DNA of 64,000 bases from Microbacterium sp. LKL04 (GTDB lineage Bacteria > Actinomycetota > Actinomycetes > Actinomycetales > Microbacteriaceae), in assembly GCF_900102005.1 (NCBI RefSeq), contig NZ_LT627736.1, forward strand, positions 310,001 to 374,000. Direction: 5' to 3'. Within the stretch, counting starts at the first letter, position 1. Every line of letters begins with the position of its first letter. Below the pieces are notes generated by a model. That model was not told where the DNA came from, ran no database searches, and saw only the letters and a program-made list of their open reading frames with translations. The translations under genes were made by a program, and so were the position numbers. This document shows, in pieces, positions 25,498 through 33,913 of the stretch.

Positions 25498-26784
25498 ATG
25501 GCCCTGATCGTCCAGAAGTACGGCGGTTCGTCCGTCGCCGACGCCGAGAGCATCCGCCGCGTCGCGAAGCGGATCGTCGACGCTCGACGTGCCGGTCACG
25601 ACGTCGTCGTCGCCGTCAGCGCGATGGGCGACACGACCGACGAGCTGCTCGACCTCGCCTCGCAGGTCTCGCCGCTGCCGGCGCCGCGCGAGCTCGACAT
25701 GCTGCTCTCCAGCGGTGAGCGGATCTCGATGGCGCTGCTGGCGATGGCGATCAACTCGATGGGCTTCGAGGCGCGCTCGTTCACGGGCAGCCAGGCCGGC
25801 ATGATCACCGACAGCTCACACGGCGCCGCGCGGATCGTCGACGTCACGCCGGTGCGCGTGCGCGAGGCGCTCGACGAGGGAGCGATCGTCATCGTCGCCG
25901 GCTTCCAGGGGTTCAGTCGCGACACCCGCGACATCACAACGCTCGGCCGCGGCGGGTCCGACACGACCGCCGTCGCGCTCGCCGCCGCCTTGAACGCCGA
26001 CGTCTGCGAGATCTACAGCGACGTCGACGGCATCTTCACGGCCGACCCCCGCGTCGTGCCGAAGGCACGCAAGCTTGCGACCGTCACCTCCGAGGAGATG
26101 CTCGAGCTCGCCGCGAACGGGGCGAAGGTTCTCTACATCCGCGCCGTCGAATTCGCCCGCCGCCACGGCGTCATGATCCACGCCCGCTCGACCTTCAGCT
26201 CGGGCGTCGGCACGTATGTTCTCGGTGCGGGGATGACCGCCCCCGACCACGAAGAGGGAGAAGAGATGGAAGAGCCCATCGTCACCGGTGTCGCCACCGA
26301 CCTCAGCCAGGCCAAGATCACCGTCGTCGGTGTGCCCGACGTCCCCGGCAAGGCCGCCGACATCTTCAAGATCGTGGCGAAGTCCGGCGCGAACGTCGAC
26401 ATGATCGTGCAGAACGTGTCAGCCGCCGCGACCGGCCGCACCGACATCTCCTTCACGCTCCCCAAGGCCGAGGCTTCCACGGCGCTGCGCGCCCTCTCGG
26501 TCGAGCAGGGCGCGGTCGGCTTCGACAAGCTCGTCCACGACGACCAGATCGGCAAGCTCTCGGTCGTCGGCGCCGGCATGCGCACGCACTCCGGTGTCTC
26601 GGCGACGCTGTTCGAGGCCCTGTCGACGACGGGCGTCAACATCGAGATGATCTCGACCTCGGAGATCCGCATCTCGGTCGTGGTCCGCGGCGACGACCTC
26701 GCCGAGGCCGCGCGCGTCGTGCACACGGCCTACGGGCTCGACGGCGACACCGAAGCCGTCGTCCACGCCGGCACCGGTCGCTGA
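25498..26784 (+). CDS. lysC: Aspartate kinase (alpha and internal beta subunit)
   Basis: A 428-residue aspartokinase, first step of lysine/threonine/methionine and diaminopimelate synthesis. The kinase domain begins [16 protein letters not shown] and contains FTGSQAGM and [19 protein letters not shown]. Two ACT domains (about residues 270-425) carry [15 protein letters not shown] and [20 protein letters not shown]. An in-frame ATG at 26266 (residue 257) sits behind GAGGGAGAAGAG, the internal start that in Corynebacterium yields the separate beta subunit of an alpha2beta2, feedback-regulated enzyme. The gene is monocistronic here: asd is 1.8 kb downstream, with the sigma/reductase pair inserted between. 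Confidence 0.97.
   Translation: MALIVQKYGGSSVADAESIRRVAKRIVDARRAGHDVVVAVSAMGDTTDELLDLASQVSPLPAPRELDMLLSSGERISMALLAMAINSMGFEARSFTGSQAGMITDSSHGAARIVDVTPVRVREALDEGAIVIVAGFQGFSRDTRDITTLGRGGSDTTAVALAAALNADVCEIYSDVDGIFTADPRVVPKARKLATVTSEEMLELAANGAKVLYIRAVEFARRHGVMIHARSTFSSGVGTYVLGAGMTAPDHEEGEEMEEPIVTGVATDLSQAKITVVGVPDVPGKAADIFKIVAKSGANVDMIVQNVSAAATGRTDISFTLPKAEASTALRALSVEQGAVGFDKLVHDDQIGKLSVVGAGMRTHSGVSATLFEALSTTGVNIEMISTSEIRISVVVRGDDLAEAARVVHTAYGLDGDTEAVVHAGTGR
26266..26784 (+). CDS. Aspartate kinase beta subunit (internal start within lysC)
   Basis: In-frame ATG at 26266 with a purine-rich ribosome site (GAGGGAGAAGAG) starts a 172-residue protein made of the two ACT domains only. In Corynebacterium and Bacillus such an internal start makes the regulatory beta subunit. 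The sequence supports the same arrangement here; expression is inferred. Confidence 0.55.
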   Translation: MEEPIVTGVATDLSQAKITVVGVPDVPGKAADIFKIVAKSGANVDMIVQNVSAAATGRTDISFTLPKAEASTALRALSVEQGAVGFDKLVHDDQIGKLSVVGAGMRTHSGVSATLFEALSTTGVNIEMISTSEIRISVVVRGDDLAEAARVVHTAYGLDGDTEAVVHAGTGR

Positions 26785-26794
26785 CGCGTCAGCG
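26779..26794. terminator. Palindrome holding both convergent stop codons (lysC and reductase)
   Basis: CGCTGACGCGTCAGCG is a perfect 16-bp dyad in which the lysC TGA and the reductase TCA (opposite strand) both lie. A weak bidirectional terminator is possible, but there is no loop or T-tract. Confidence 0.35.
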
Positions 26795-27532
26795 CCGCGA
26801 GCGGAGCCAATCGACGAAGCTCGGCCCGGCGATGGTCGCCCCCGGTCCCGGCAGGGCGAGGCCCTCGCGCATGCCGCGCATCTGAGCGCTCGGGATGTCC
26901 ACCGGGATGACGAGCCGCCGCGATCCGTCGCGGTGCACCCAGGCCCGGATCATCCGGTCCAGGCGTTCCTCGCGGGGACCGGCCAGGTCCGGCACCCGCC
27001 CCTGCGCGCCTGCGACGGCGAGGTCGATGAGCCGCGCGGCGACCTCCGCCGCGGCGACCGGCTGCACCCGTGCACGCGGAGCGAGCTGAAGCGGCCCGAG
27101 GCGCGCCTGCATCGCGACCTGCCCGGCGAACTCGTGGAACTGCGTCGCCCGCAGGATGCTCCACGGCAGGGCGCCGTCCTCGAAGACCTGCTCCTGCCGG
27201 ACCTTGCCGGCGTAGTAGCCGTTCGGGTTCCGGTCGATCCCGACGATCGACAGGAGCACGGCATGCCCGACCCCGGTGCTCGCCGCGGCGGAGAGGAGGG
27301 TGCCGGACGCCGCGGCGAAGAACTCCGTCGCCGTCGCCGCGCTGGTCGTGGCGACGCTCGCTGCGTCGATGACCGCCTCCGTCCCCGCGAGGGCGCGCTC
27401 GACCGCCGCCCGGTCCCGGAGGTCCACCCCCGCGGCGCGCGAGAGGACGACGACGTCGTGCCGCGCCTCCCGCGCTCGCTCCACCACGAGCCGTCCCACC
27501 GTGCCTGTCCCGCCTGCCACTGCGATCTTCAT
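26789..27532 (-). CDS. NmrA-like NAD(P)-binding reductase
   Basis: A 247-residue atypical short-chain dehydrogenase of the NmrA/isoflavone-reductase group. The Rossmann motif is at the extreme N-terminus (IAVAGGTGTVGRLVVERA), followed by VVVLSRAAGVDLRDRAAVERAL. SIVGIDRNPNGYYAGKVRQE holds the Y-x-x-x-K pair. It is divergent from an ECF41-type sigma factor gene with 76 bp between the starts. In known ECF41 loci the neighbouring oxidoreductase or epimerase is the sigma factor's target, so this is the likely regulated enzyme. The substrate is unknown. Confidence 0.87.
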   Translation of the reverse strand: MKIAVAGGTGTVGRLVVERAREARHDVVVLSRAAGVDLRDRAAVERALAGTEAVIDAASVATTSAATATEFFAAASGTLLSAAASTGVGHAVLLSIVGIDRNPNGYYAGKVRQEQVFEDGALPWSILRATQFHEFAGQVAMQARLGPLQLAPRARVQPVAAAEVAARLIDLAVAGAQGRVPDLAGPREERLDRMIRAWVHRDGSRRLVIPVDIPSAQMRGMREGLALPGPGATIAGPSFVDWLRSRR

Positions 27533-27608
27533 GTCGTCCCTTCCGAAGGTGTGTCACTGTGGTGACGACGCAGCCTCCCCGAATGTGAGGCCCGGGACGG
27601 AGATCGCC

Positions 27609-28487
27609 ATGACGGATGCCGCGACCCGCCCGATCGGCGACGTCGACGCCTCCCGCCGTACGCTCGTCGCCGCGGCGTACCGCATGCTCGGAACGTTGGC
27701 CGACGCTGAGGACGCAGTGCAGGAGGCTTACGTCCGGTGGCTGCGATTGAGCGCATCCGAGCGCGAGGCCATCGAGAATCCCGGCGGCTGGCTCATGCGC
27801 GTGACGGGACGGATCTGCCTCGACGTGCTGGGCTCCGCACGCGTCCGGCACGAGACGTACGTGGGGGAGTGGCTGCCCGAGCCGGTTCCCGTCGGCGCGT
27901 CCGGTGACCCTGTCGATGTCGTCGTCGGGGCCGAGGGCGTGTCGACCGCCCTCCTGGTGGTGGTGGAGACGCTCACCCCCGCCGAGCGCGTCGCCTTCGT
28001 GCTACACGAGGCGTTCGCGGTGCCGTTCGCCGAGATCGCCGAGGTGCTGGGGAGGTCGGCGGACGCGTGCCGGCAATTGGCGGCATCCGCTCGCCGTCAC
28101 GTCGGGCGCCGCGCGGGCGCCGGCGTCCCGCGGGGCCGTCACGACGAACTGATCGCGGCCTTCGCCGCCGCGAGTGCGAGCGGGAGTCTCGACGCCCTCG
28201 TCCGGGTGCTCGCGCCCGACGTCGTCCTGGTCTCCGACGGCGGCGGGATCGTGTCCGCCGCGCGGCGGCCGGTCCGCGGGGCGGACCACGTCGCGCGCTT
28301 CCTGCTCGGGCTCGCGGCCAAGCAGCCGACCGCGACCTACGAGCCGGCCGTCACCGGAGACGGGCTCGGGTTCGCGATCCGGGTCGACGGCGTCCTCGCG
28401 GCCGCGGTCACCTTCGCCACCGATGGTGATCGGATCACCGATGTCTGGATGATGCGGAACCCCGAGAAGCTTCGCGCGTGGGTGTAG
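27609..28487 (+). CDS. ECF41-type RNA polymerase sigma factor (SigJ-like) with SnoaL domain
   Basis: A 292-residue extracytoplasmic-function sigma factor. Region 2 is LVAAAYRMLGTLADAEDAVQEAYVRWL, and region 4 is TPAERVAFVLHEAFAVPFAEIAEVLGRSADACRQLAASARRHV. The C-terminal ~120 residues form an SnoaL/NTF2-like domain (FAAASASGSLDALVRVLAPDVVLVSDGGG onward). This fusion defines the ECF41 group, where the C-terminal domain replaces an anti-sigma factor. ATG 27609 has a GGAGATCGCC ribosome site. A GTGTCAC element in the divergent intergenic region resembles the ECF41 -35 consensus TGTCACA, but I see no properly spaced CGTC -10. The partner gene is the divergent NmrA-like reductase. Confidence 0.9.
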   Translation: MTDAATRPIGDVDASRRTLVAAAYRMLGTLADAEDAVQEAYVRWLRLSASEREAIENPGGWLMRVTGRICLDVLGSARVRHETYVGEWLPEPVPVGASGDPVDVVVGAEGVSTALLVVVETLTPAERVAFVLHEAFAVPFAEIAEVLGRSADACRQLAASARRHVGRRAGAGVPRGRHDELIAAFAAASASGSLDALVRVLAPDVVLVSDGGGIVSAARRPVRGADHVARFLLGLAAKQPTATYEPAVTGDGLGFAIRVDGVLAAAVTFATDGDRITDVWMMRNPEKLRAWV

Positions 28488-29681
<1,194 letters not shown>

Positions 29682-29685
29682 GGAC

Positions 29686-29725
29686 GGATGCCGGGTCCCG
29701 CCCCGCGTGATGGGACCCGGCATCC
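29686..29725 (+). terminator. Rho-independent-like terminator of asd
   Basis: Perfect 14-bp stem GGATGCCGGGTCCC / GGGACCCGGCATCC with a 12-base loop, then GCCTTTCAT, five bases after the stop. The stem itself carries the over-used GGATGCC heptamer on both arms. Confidence 0.8.
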
Positions 29726-29804
29726 GCCTTTCATCAGGGGAAAGAACCCGCTTTCCTGCCGCCTCGACCCGCCGCGGGCGGCGACTCCGGCCGTAGCGGC
29801 GACG

Positions 29805-29810
29805 TAGACT
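29805..29810 (+). promoter_or_regulatory. -10 box TAGACT, leaderless start of mqo
   Basis: TAGACT ends eight bases before GTG 29819 but only two before ATG 29813, so the GTG is the more likely start. Confidence 0.5.
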
Positions 29811-29818
29811 GGATGACC

Positions 29819-31363
29819 GTGACTGACAATCCCGGAGCAGACGATCAGGCCGCAGAGAACGCCGCAGCAGCCGGCCCCGCCGCAGTGAGTCCGACGGACA
29901 CCTACGACGCCCTGCTCATCGGCGGCGGCATCATGAGCGCCACCCTCGGCACCCTCCTGCAGCAGCTCGAGCCGGACTGGAAGATCGGCGTCTTCGAGCG
30001 CCTCTCCGAGGTCGCGCAGGAGTCCTCCAACGCGTGGAACAACGCGGGGACGGGCCACGCCGCCCTCTGCGAGCTGAACTACACGCCCGAGTCCTCCGAC
30101 GGCACGATCGATCCCTCGAAGGCGATCGGCATCAACGAGCAGTTCCAGCAGTCGCGTCAGCTGTGGAGCGCCCTCATCGAGCGCGGCGTCCTCGACGAGC
30201 CGTCCACCTTCATCAACGCGACGCCGCACATGACCTTCGTCCGCGGCGAGAAGGATGTCGCGTTCCTCAAGAAGCGCTACGAGGTGCTCAAGGAACAGCC
30301 TCTGTTCGCCGGCATCGAGTACTCCGAGGACTCCCGCGTCATCAACGAGTGGGCGCCGCTGCTCATGCAGAAGCGTCGCAAGGGCGAGCCGTTCGCGGCC
30401 ACCCGCGTCCCCGCGGGCACCGACGTCGACTTCGGCTCGCTCACCCGCCAGCTCTTCGAGCACCTCGCCGCCTCCGGCGTGGATGTCGAGACCAACCGAG
30501 AGGTACGGAACCTCAAGCGCCAGAAAGACGGCACGTGGGAGGTCACCTACCGCCAGACGGTCGGCCGGACCCCCGGGAAGGTGCGGGCGCGGTTCGTCTT
30601 CGTGGGTGCGGGCGGCTGGGCCATCAAGCTCCTGCAGCGCTCCGGCATCCCCGAGATCTCGGGCTACGGCGTGTTCCCGATCGGCGGCCAGTGGCTGAAG
30701 ACCTCGAAGCCCGAGCTCGTCGCGCAGCACAAGGCGAAGGTCTACTCGCAGGCCTCCGTCGGCGCGCCCCCCATGTCTGTCCCGCACCTCGACACCCGCG
30801 TCGTCGACGGTGAGGCATCCCTCCTGTTCGGTCCGTTCGCCACGTTCAGCCCGAAGTTCCTGAAGAACGGCCGGATGACGGACATCGTCGCCCAGGTGCG
30901 CCCGGGCAACATCCTTCCGATGCTCAAGGTCGCCATCGACAATCCCGGCCTCATCAAGTACCTCGTCAGCGAGCTGTTGAAGGGTCACGGCAAGAAGGTC
31001 GACTCCCTCCGCGACTTCATGCCGAGCGCGCGCGACGAGGACTGGGAGCTGCTGCAGGCCGGCCAGCGCGCGCAGGTGATGAAGAAGGACCCGAAGAAGG
31101 GCGGCGTGTTGCAGTTCGGCACCGAGGTCGTCAGCTCCGCCGACGGCTCGATCGCGGGCCTCCTGGGTGCGTCCCCGGGTGCCTCCACCGGTGCGTCGAT
31201 CATGCTCGGCCTGCTGAAGACGTGCTTCCCCGACCGCCTGGCGGGCTGGGAGCCCACTCTCAAGACGCTCATCCCCACGTACGGTCAGACGCTCAACACG
31301 TCTCCCGAGACGGCCTCCGAGGTGCTGCAGAAGACCGCAGCCGCGCTGCAGATCAACGTCTGA
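29819..31363 (+). CDS. mqo: Malate:quinone oxidoreductase
   Basis: A 514-residue FAD enzyme at the membrane: malate + quinone to oxaloacetate + quinol. It feeds electrons to the respiratory chain in place of, or alongside, NAD malate dehydrogenase. The FAD motif [21 protein letters not shown] is followed by [20 protein letters not shown]-like family sequence ([21 protein letters not shown]), [17 protein letters not shown], and near the C-terminus [16 protein letters not shown]. The start was set at GTG 29819 from the -10 box; ATG 29813 adds two residues. tdk follows after 9 bp and is probably read through. Confidence 0.96.
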   Translation: [514 protein letters not shown]

Positions 31364-31372
31364 GACGCGTCC

Positions 31373-32011
31373 GTGGCGAAGCTGTACTTCCGCTACGGCG
31401 CGATGAACTCGGGCAAGTCGACGGCCCTGCTGCAGGCGGCGTTCAACTACGAGGAACGCGGCCAGCATGTGCTGCTGGCCAAGCCCGAGATCGACACGAA
31501 GGGTGCCGACCAGATCTCGAGTCGCCTCGGCGTCGAGCGCACCGTCGACTTCCTCATCGGCCCCGACGACGATGCTCGCGAGCTGTTCGCCCAGCATCGT
31601 CGGCGCGTCCAGCGCGAGGCGGAGGCGGCGCTCGTGCCCGACGTCCGCACGGACGTCGCGTGCCTGCTCGTGGACGAGGCCCAGTTCCTGACCCCGGAGC
31701 AGATCGACGACCTGCTCCGGATCGCGGTGAGCGACGGCATCCCCGTCCTCGCCTACGGCATCCGAACGGACTTCCAGACCCGGGCCTTCCCCGGGTCCGC
31801 GCGACTCATGGAGCTCGCGCACAGCCTCGAGGAGCTCAAGACCATCTGCCGGTGCGGGAGCAAGGCGCTCTTCAACCCGCGGCTCGTCGGCGGACGGTTC
31901 GTCTTCGACGGCGACCAGGTCGCGATCGACGAGCTGTCGTCCGACCGGGTCACGTACGAGTCGATGTGCGCGCGGTGCTACCTGCGCGAGTCGGGCGACA
32001 GGCTGCGCTGA
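31373..32011 (+). CDS. tdk: Thymidine kinase
   Basis: A 212-residue type II thymidine kinase (salvage: thymidine + ATP to dTMP). Walker A GAMNSGKST has Lys15, LLVDEAQFLTPEQID is the Walker B region, and the zinc-binding Cys pairs are CRCGSKALF and CARC at the C-terminus. LAYGIRTDFQTRAFPGS matches the lasso region that holds the nucleoside. GTG start, 9 bp after mqo. It converges with the HAD gene five bases downstream. With tmk in this window it gives a complete salvage route to dTDP. Confidence 0.96.
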   Translation: MAKLYFRYGAMNSGKSTALLQAAFNYEERGQHVLLAKPEIDTKGADQISSRLGVERTVDFLIGPDDDARELFAQHRRRVQREAEAALVPDVRTDVACLLVDEAQFLTPEQIDDLLRIAVSDGIPVLAYGIRTDFQTRAFPGSARLMELAHSLEELKTICRCGSKALFNPRLVGGRFVFDGDQVAIDELSSDRVTYESMCARCYLRESGDRLR

Positions 32012-32015
32012 CGCC

Positions 32016-32771
32016 TCAGAGCGTGGGGATCAGCTCGTCGAGGAAGGCTGCGGTGTCCTCCCAGCCCTCCACGGCGTGACAGGTGACACCCATGGCCAGG
32101 ACGGGGTAGTCGTTGCCGTGCTCGTCGAGGCGGTCGCCGACGAAGAGCATGTCGTCGAGGGGGATGCCGGTCTGCTCGGCGAGCTTGCGCATGCCGTAGG
32201 CCTTGTCGATGCCGCGGTGCGTGATGTCGACCGACGTCGACCCGCCCGAGCGGACCTCGAGGTCCGGGATGCGGGCGGCCACGGCGTCGCGCAGGGCGTT
32301 CTTCTTCTCGCCGGTCGGATCCCACGCCGTTTTGGCGTCGAGGGGTGCGGACTGGCCGAGTGCGGAGAACGTGATCTGCGAGCCACGGTCCTCGAGGATG
32401 GGGCCCCAGGTCTGGCTCTCCCAGAGGCCGAGGCGCTTCGCCTCCTCCTCGACGGCGGCGAGGGCGCGGGACTTCTCGTCCTCGGTCAGCGAGAGCGCGT
32501 ACACCGTCTCGATGCCGTCCGTCGTGAGGCGGTAGTACTGCGTGCCGCATGTCGGCATCAGGTGCAGGCGGGCGAGGGTCGCGGCATCCGTCTCGGGCAG
32601 GCGCTCGACCACCTGGGTCTGGAACTGCTGCAGCTGACCACCGGAGATGATCGCGACCTCGATGCGCTCGGCGAGCCGGAGGAGCAGGTCGCCCATGCGC
32701 GGGTCGATCGCCGTCTTCGAGGGGGCGAGTGTGTCGTCGAGATCGAACGCGACGAGGCGGGGAGAGGTCAT
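32016..32771 (-). CDS. HAD-IIB family sugar-phosphatase/phosphomannomutase-like protein
   Basis: A 251-residue HAD-IIB (Cof-type) protein. Motif I is VAFDLDDTLAPSKTAID with the two catalytic Asp, motif II IISGG, and motif IV MLFVGDRLDEHGNDYPV. The size and the DKAYGMRKLAEQTGI stretch resemble eukaryotic-type phosphomannomutases and the mannosyl-3-phosphoglycerate phosphatase group. Which reaction it performs is not decided. ATG 32771 has GGAGCACC as ribosome site; upstream the frame runs into tRNA-Pro and is not credible. Confidence 0.85.
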   Translation of the reverse strand: MTSPRLVAFDLDDTLAPSKTAIDPRMGDLLLRLAERIEVAIISGGQLQQFQTQVVERLPETDAATLARLHLMPTCGTQYYRLTTDGIETVYALSLTEDEKSRALAAVEEEAKRLGLWESQTWGPILEDRGSQITFSALGQSAPLDAKTAWDPTGEKKNALRDAVAARIPDLEVRSGGSTSVDITHRGIDKAYGMRKLAEQTGIPLDDMLFVGDRLDEHGNDYPVLAMGVTCHAVEGWEDTAAFLDELIPTL

Positions 32772-32822
32772 GGTGCTCCGTTCCGTGGGAGGTGCGATGG
32801 CCCCTCCGGGGAGGGATGCGAA

Positions 32823-32849
32823 AGGCCCCGCCGGAATCCGGCGGAGCCT
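32823..32849 (-). terminator. Hairpin terminator of tRNA-Pro
   Basis: Stem AGGCCCCGCCGG / CCGGCGGAGCCT (11 of 12 pairs) with loop AAT, directly after the tRNA 3' end on the minus strand and followed by TTTCG. Confidence 0.7.
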
Positions 32850-32857
32850 CTCTGCGG

Positions 32858-32931
32858 TCGGGGTGACAGGATTTGAACCTGCGGCCTCGTCGTCCCGAAC
32901 GACGCGCGCTACCAAGCTGCGCCACACCCCG
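32858..32931 (-). tRNA. tRNA-Pro (anticodon CGG)
   Basis: On the minus strand CGGGGTG...CACCCCG forms the acceptor stem. GGTTCAAATCC is the T arm. The anticodon loop TTCGGGA carries CGG, reading CCG, a major proline codon in this GC-rich genome. The CCA end is not encoded. Confidence 0.95.
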
Positions 32932-32947
32932 TGGCAACCCTCCAAGC

Positions 32948-33913
32948 TTACCCTGCCGACCGCCTCTCGGGCGAATCGTCGGCGCGTCGGGCGCGGAGGA
33001 CGAGGACGGATGCCTCGGGCCGGCAGCCGAACCGGATGGGGGCGTAGATGGAGTGGCCGAGGCCGGCGCTGACGTTCAGGGGAACGGTCCGTCCTGCGTG
33101 CGTCCACTCGCTCCGCCCGCGGGCCTGGTCGAGCGGGATGTCGCAGTTGGCCACGAGCGCCTTCCTCGCGAAGGGGATGCGGACCTGGCCCCCGTGAGTG
33201 TGACCGGCGAGGAGGAGGTCGGCACCGGCATCCGTGAACGCGTTCAGCACCCGTTGGTACGGCGCGTGCGTGACCCCGAGTCGCAACCGGGGGGAGTCAT
33301 CGCCGGGCAGCACCTCCAAAGCCGTGGTGGCGGCCTCGAGGTCGTCCCACTGCCGGTGGGCATCGTCGACGCCGAGTGCGTCGATGCGGAGGCCCGCGAC
33401 GCGGATGGTCGCCGCCGTGTTGTCGAGGGCGGTCTGTCCGAGATCGCTCAGATACGCGTCCAACGCGTCGGTGTCGAGGCGACGACCGCGCACGGGGTGG
33501 TCAGACGGGCCGGTGAAGTACTTCAACGGGTTCCGCCCGCTGGGAGCGACCTTGTCGTTCGAGCCGTGGACGAAGAAGCCCGGCACGCCGCGGAGGGGTT
33601 CGAAGGCCGCGCGGATGCCGCGGATCCCGTCATCGTGCCCGAGGTTGTCGCCCGTGTTGATGACGACATCGGGCTGTACGGCGTCTGCCAGGTCGGCGAT
33701 CCACCGCTGCTTGCGGTGCTGCCACGGGGCCATGTGCGCGTCCGACAGGTGGAGGACCGTCAGCGACGGGCTGCCCTCGGGGAGCACGGCGAGCTCGTGA
33801 CGACGCGCCGTGAAGAGGTACCGCTCGATGCCGATGCCCCAGACGGCGGCGGATACGCCGACCGCCCCCACCGCGCCGAGCGCGGTGAGGGCGGTCCGTG
33901 ACGCAGGCCTCAC
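32948..33913 (-). CDS. Membrane-anchored metallophosphoesterase (YkuE-like)
   Basis: A 321-residue calcineurin-like phosphoesterase with an N-terminal hydrophobic segment (about residues 8-27) that probably anchors it outside the membrane. Metal-binding motifs: LHLSDAHM, NTGDNLG, HGSNDK (in place of GNHD) and LLAGHTHGGQVRIPF. The GTG start overlaps the stop of the penicillin-binding protein by four bases (GTGA), so the two are co-translated. The same neighbour pair exists in mycobacteria (ponA2 followed by a metallophosphoesterase), pointing to an envelope role; the substrate is unknown. Confidence 0.9.
   Translation of the reverse strand: MRPASRTALTALGAVGAVGVSAAVWGIGIERYLFTARRHELAVLPEGSPSLTVLHLSDAHMAPWQHRKQRWIADLADAVQPDVVINTGDNLGHDDGIRGIRAAFEPLRGVPGFFVHGSNDKVAPSGRNPLKYFTGPSDHPVRGRRLDTDALDAYLSDLGQTALDNTAATIRVAGLRIDALGVDDAHRQWDDLEAATTALEVLPGDDSPRLRLGVTHAPYQRVLNAFTDAGADLLLAGHTHGGQVRIPFARKALVANCDIPLDQARGRSEWTHAGRTVPLNVSAGLGHSIYAPIRFGCRPEASVLVLRARRADDSPERRSAG

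Noticed and set aside
25446..25560. A GTG-started small frame in the lysC leader as a leader peptide
   Set aside because: There is no ribosome site or run of regulatory codons, and the frame simply reads into lysC in another phase.
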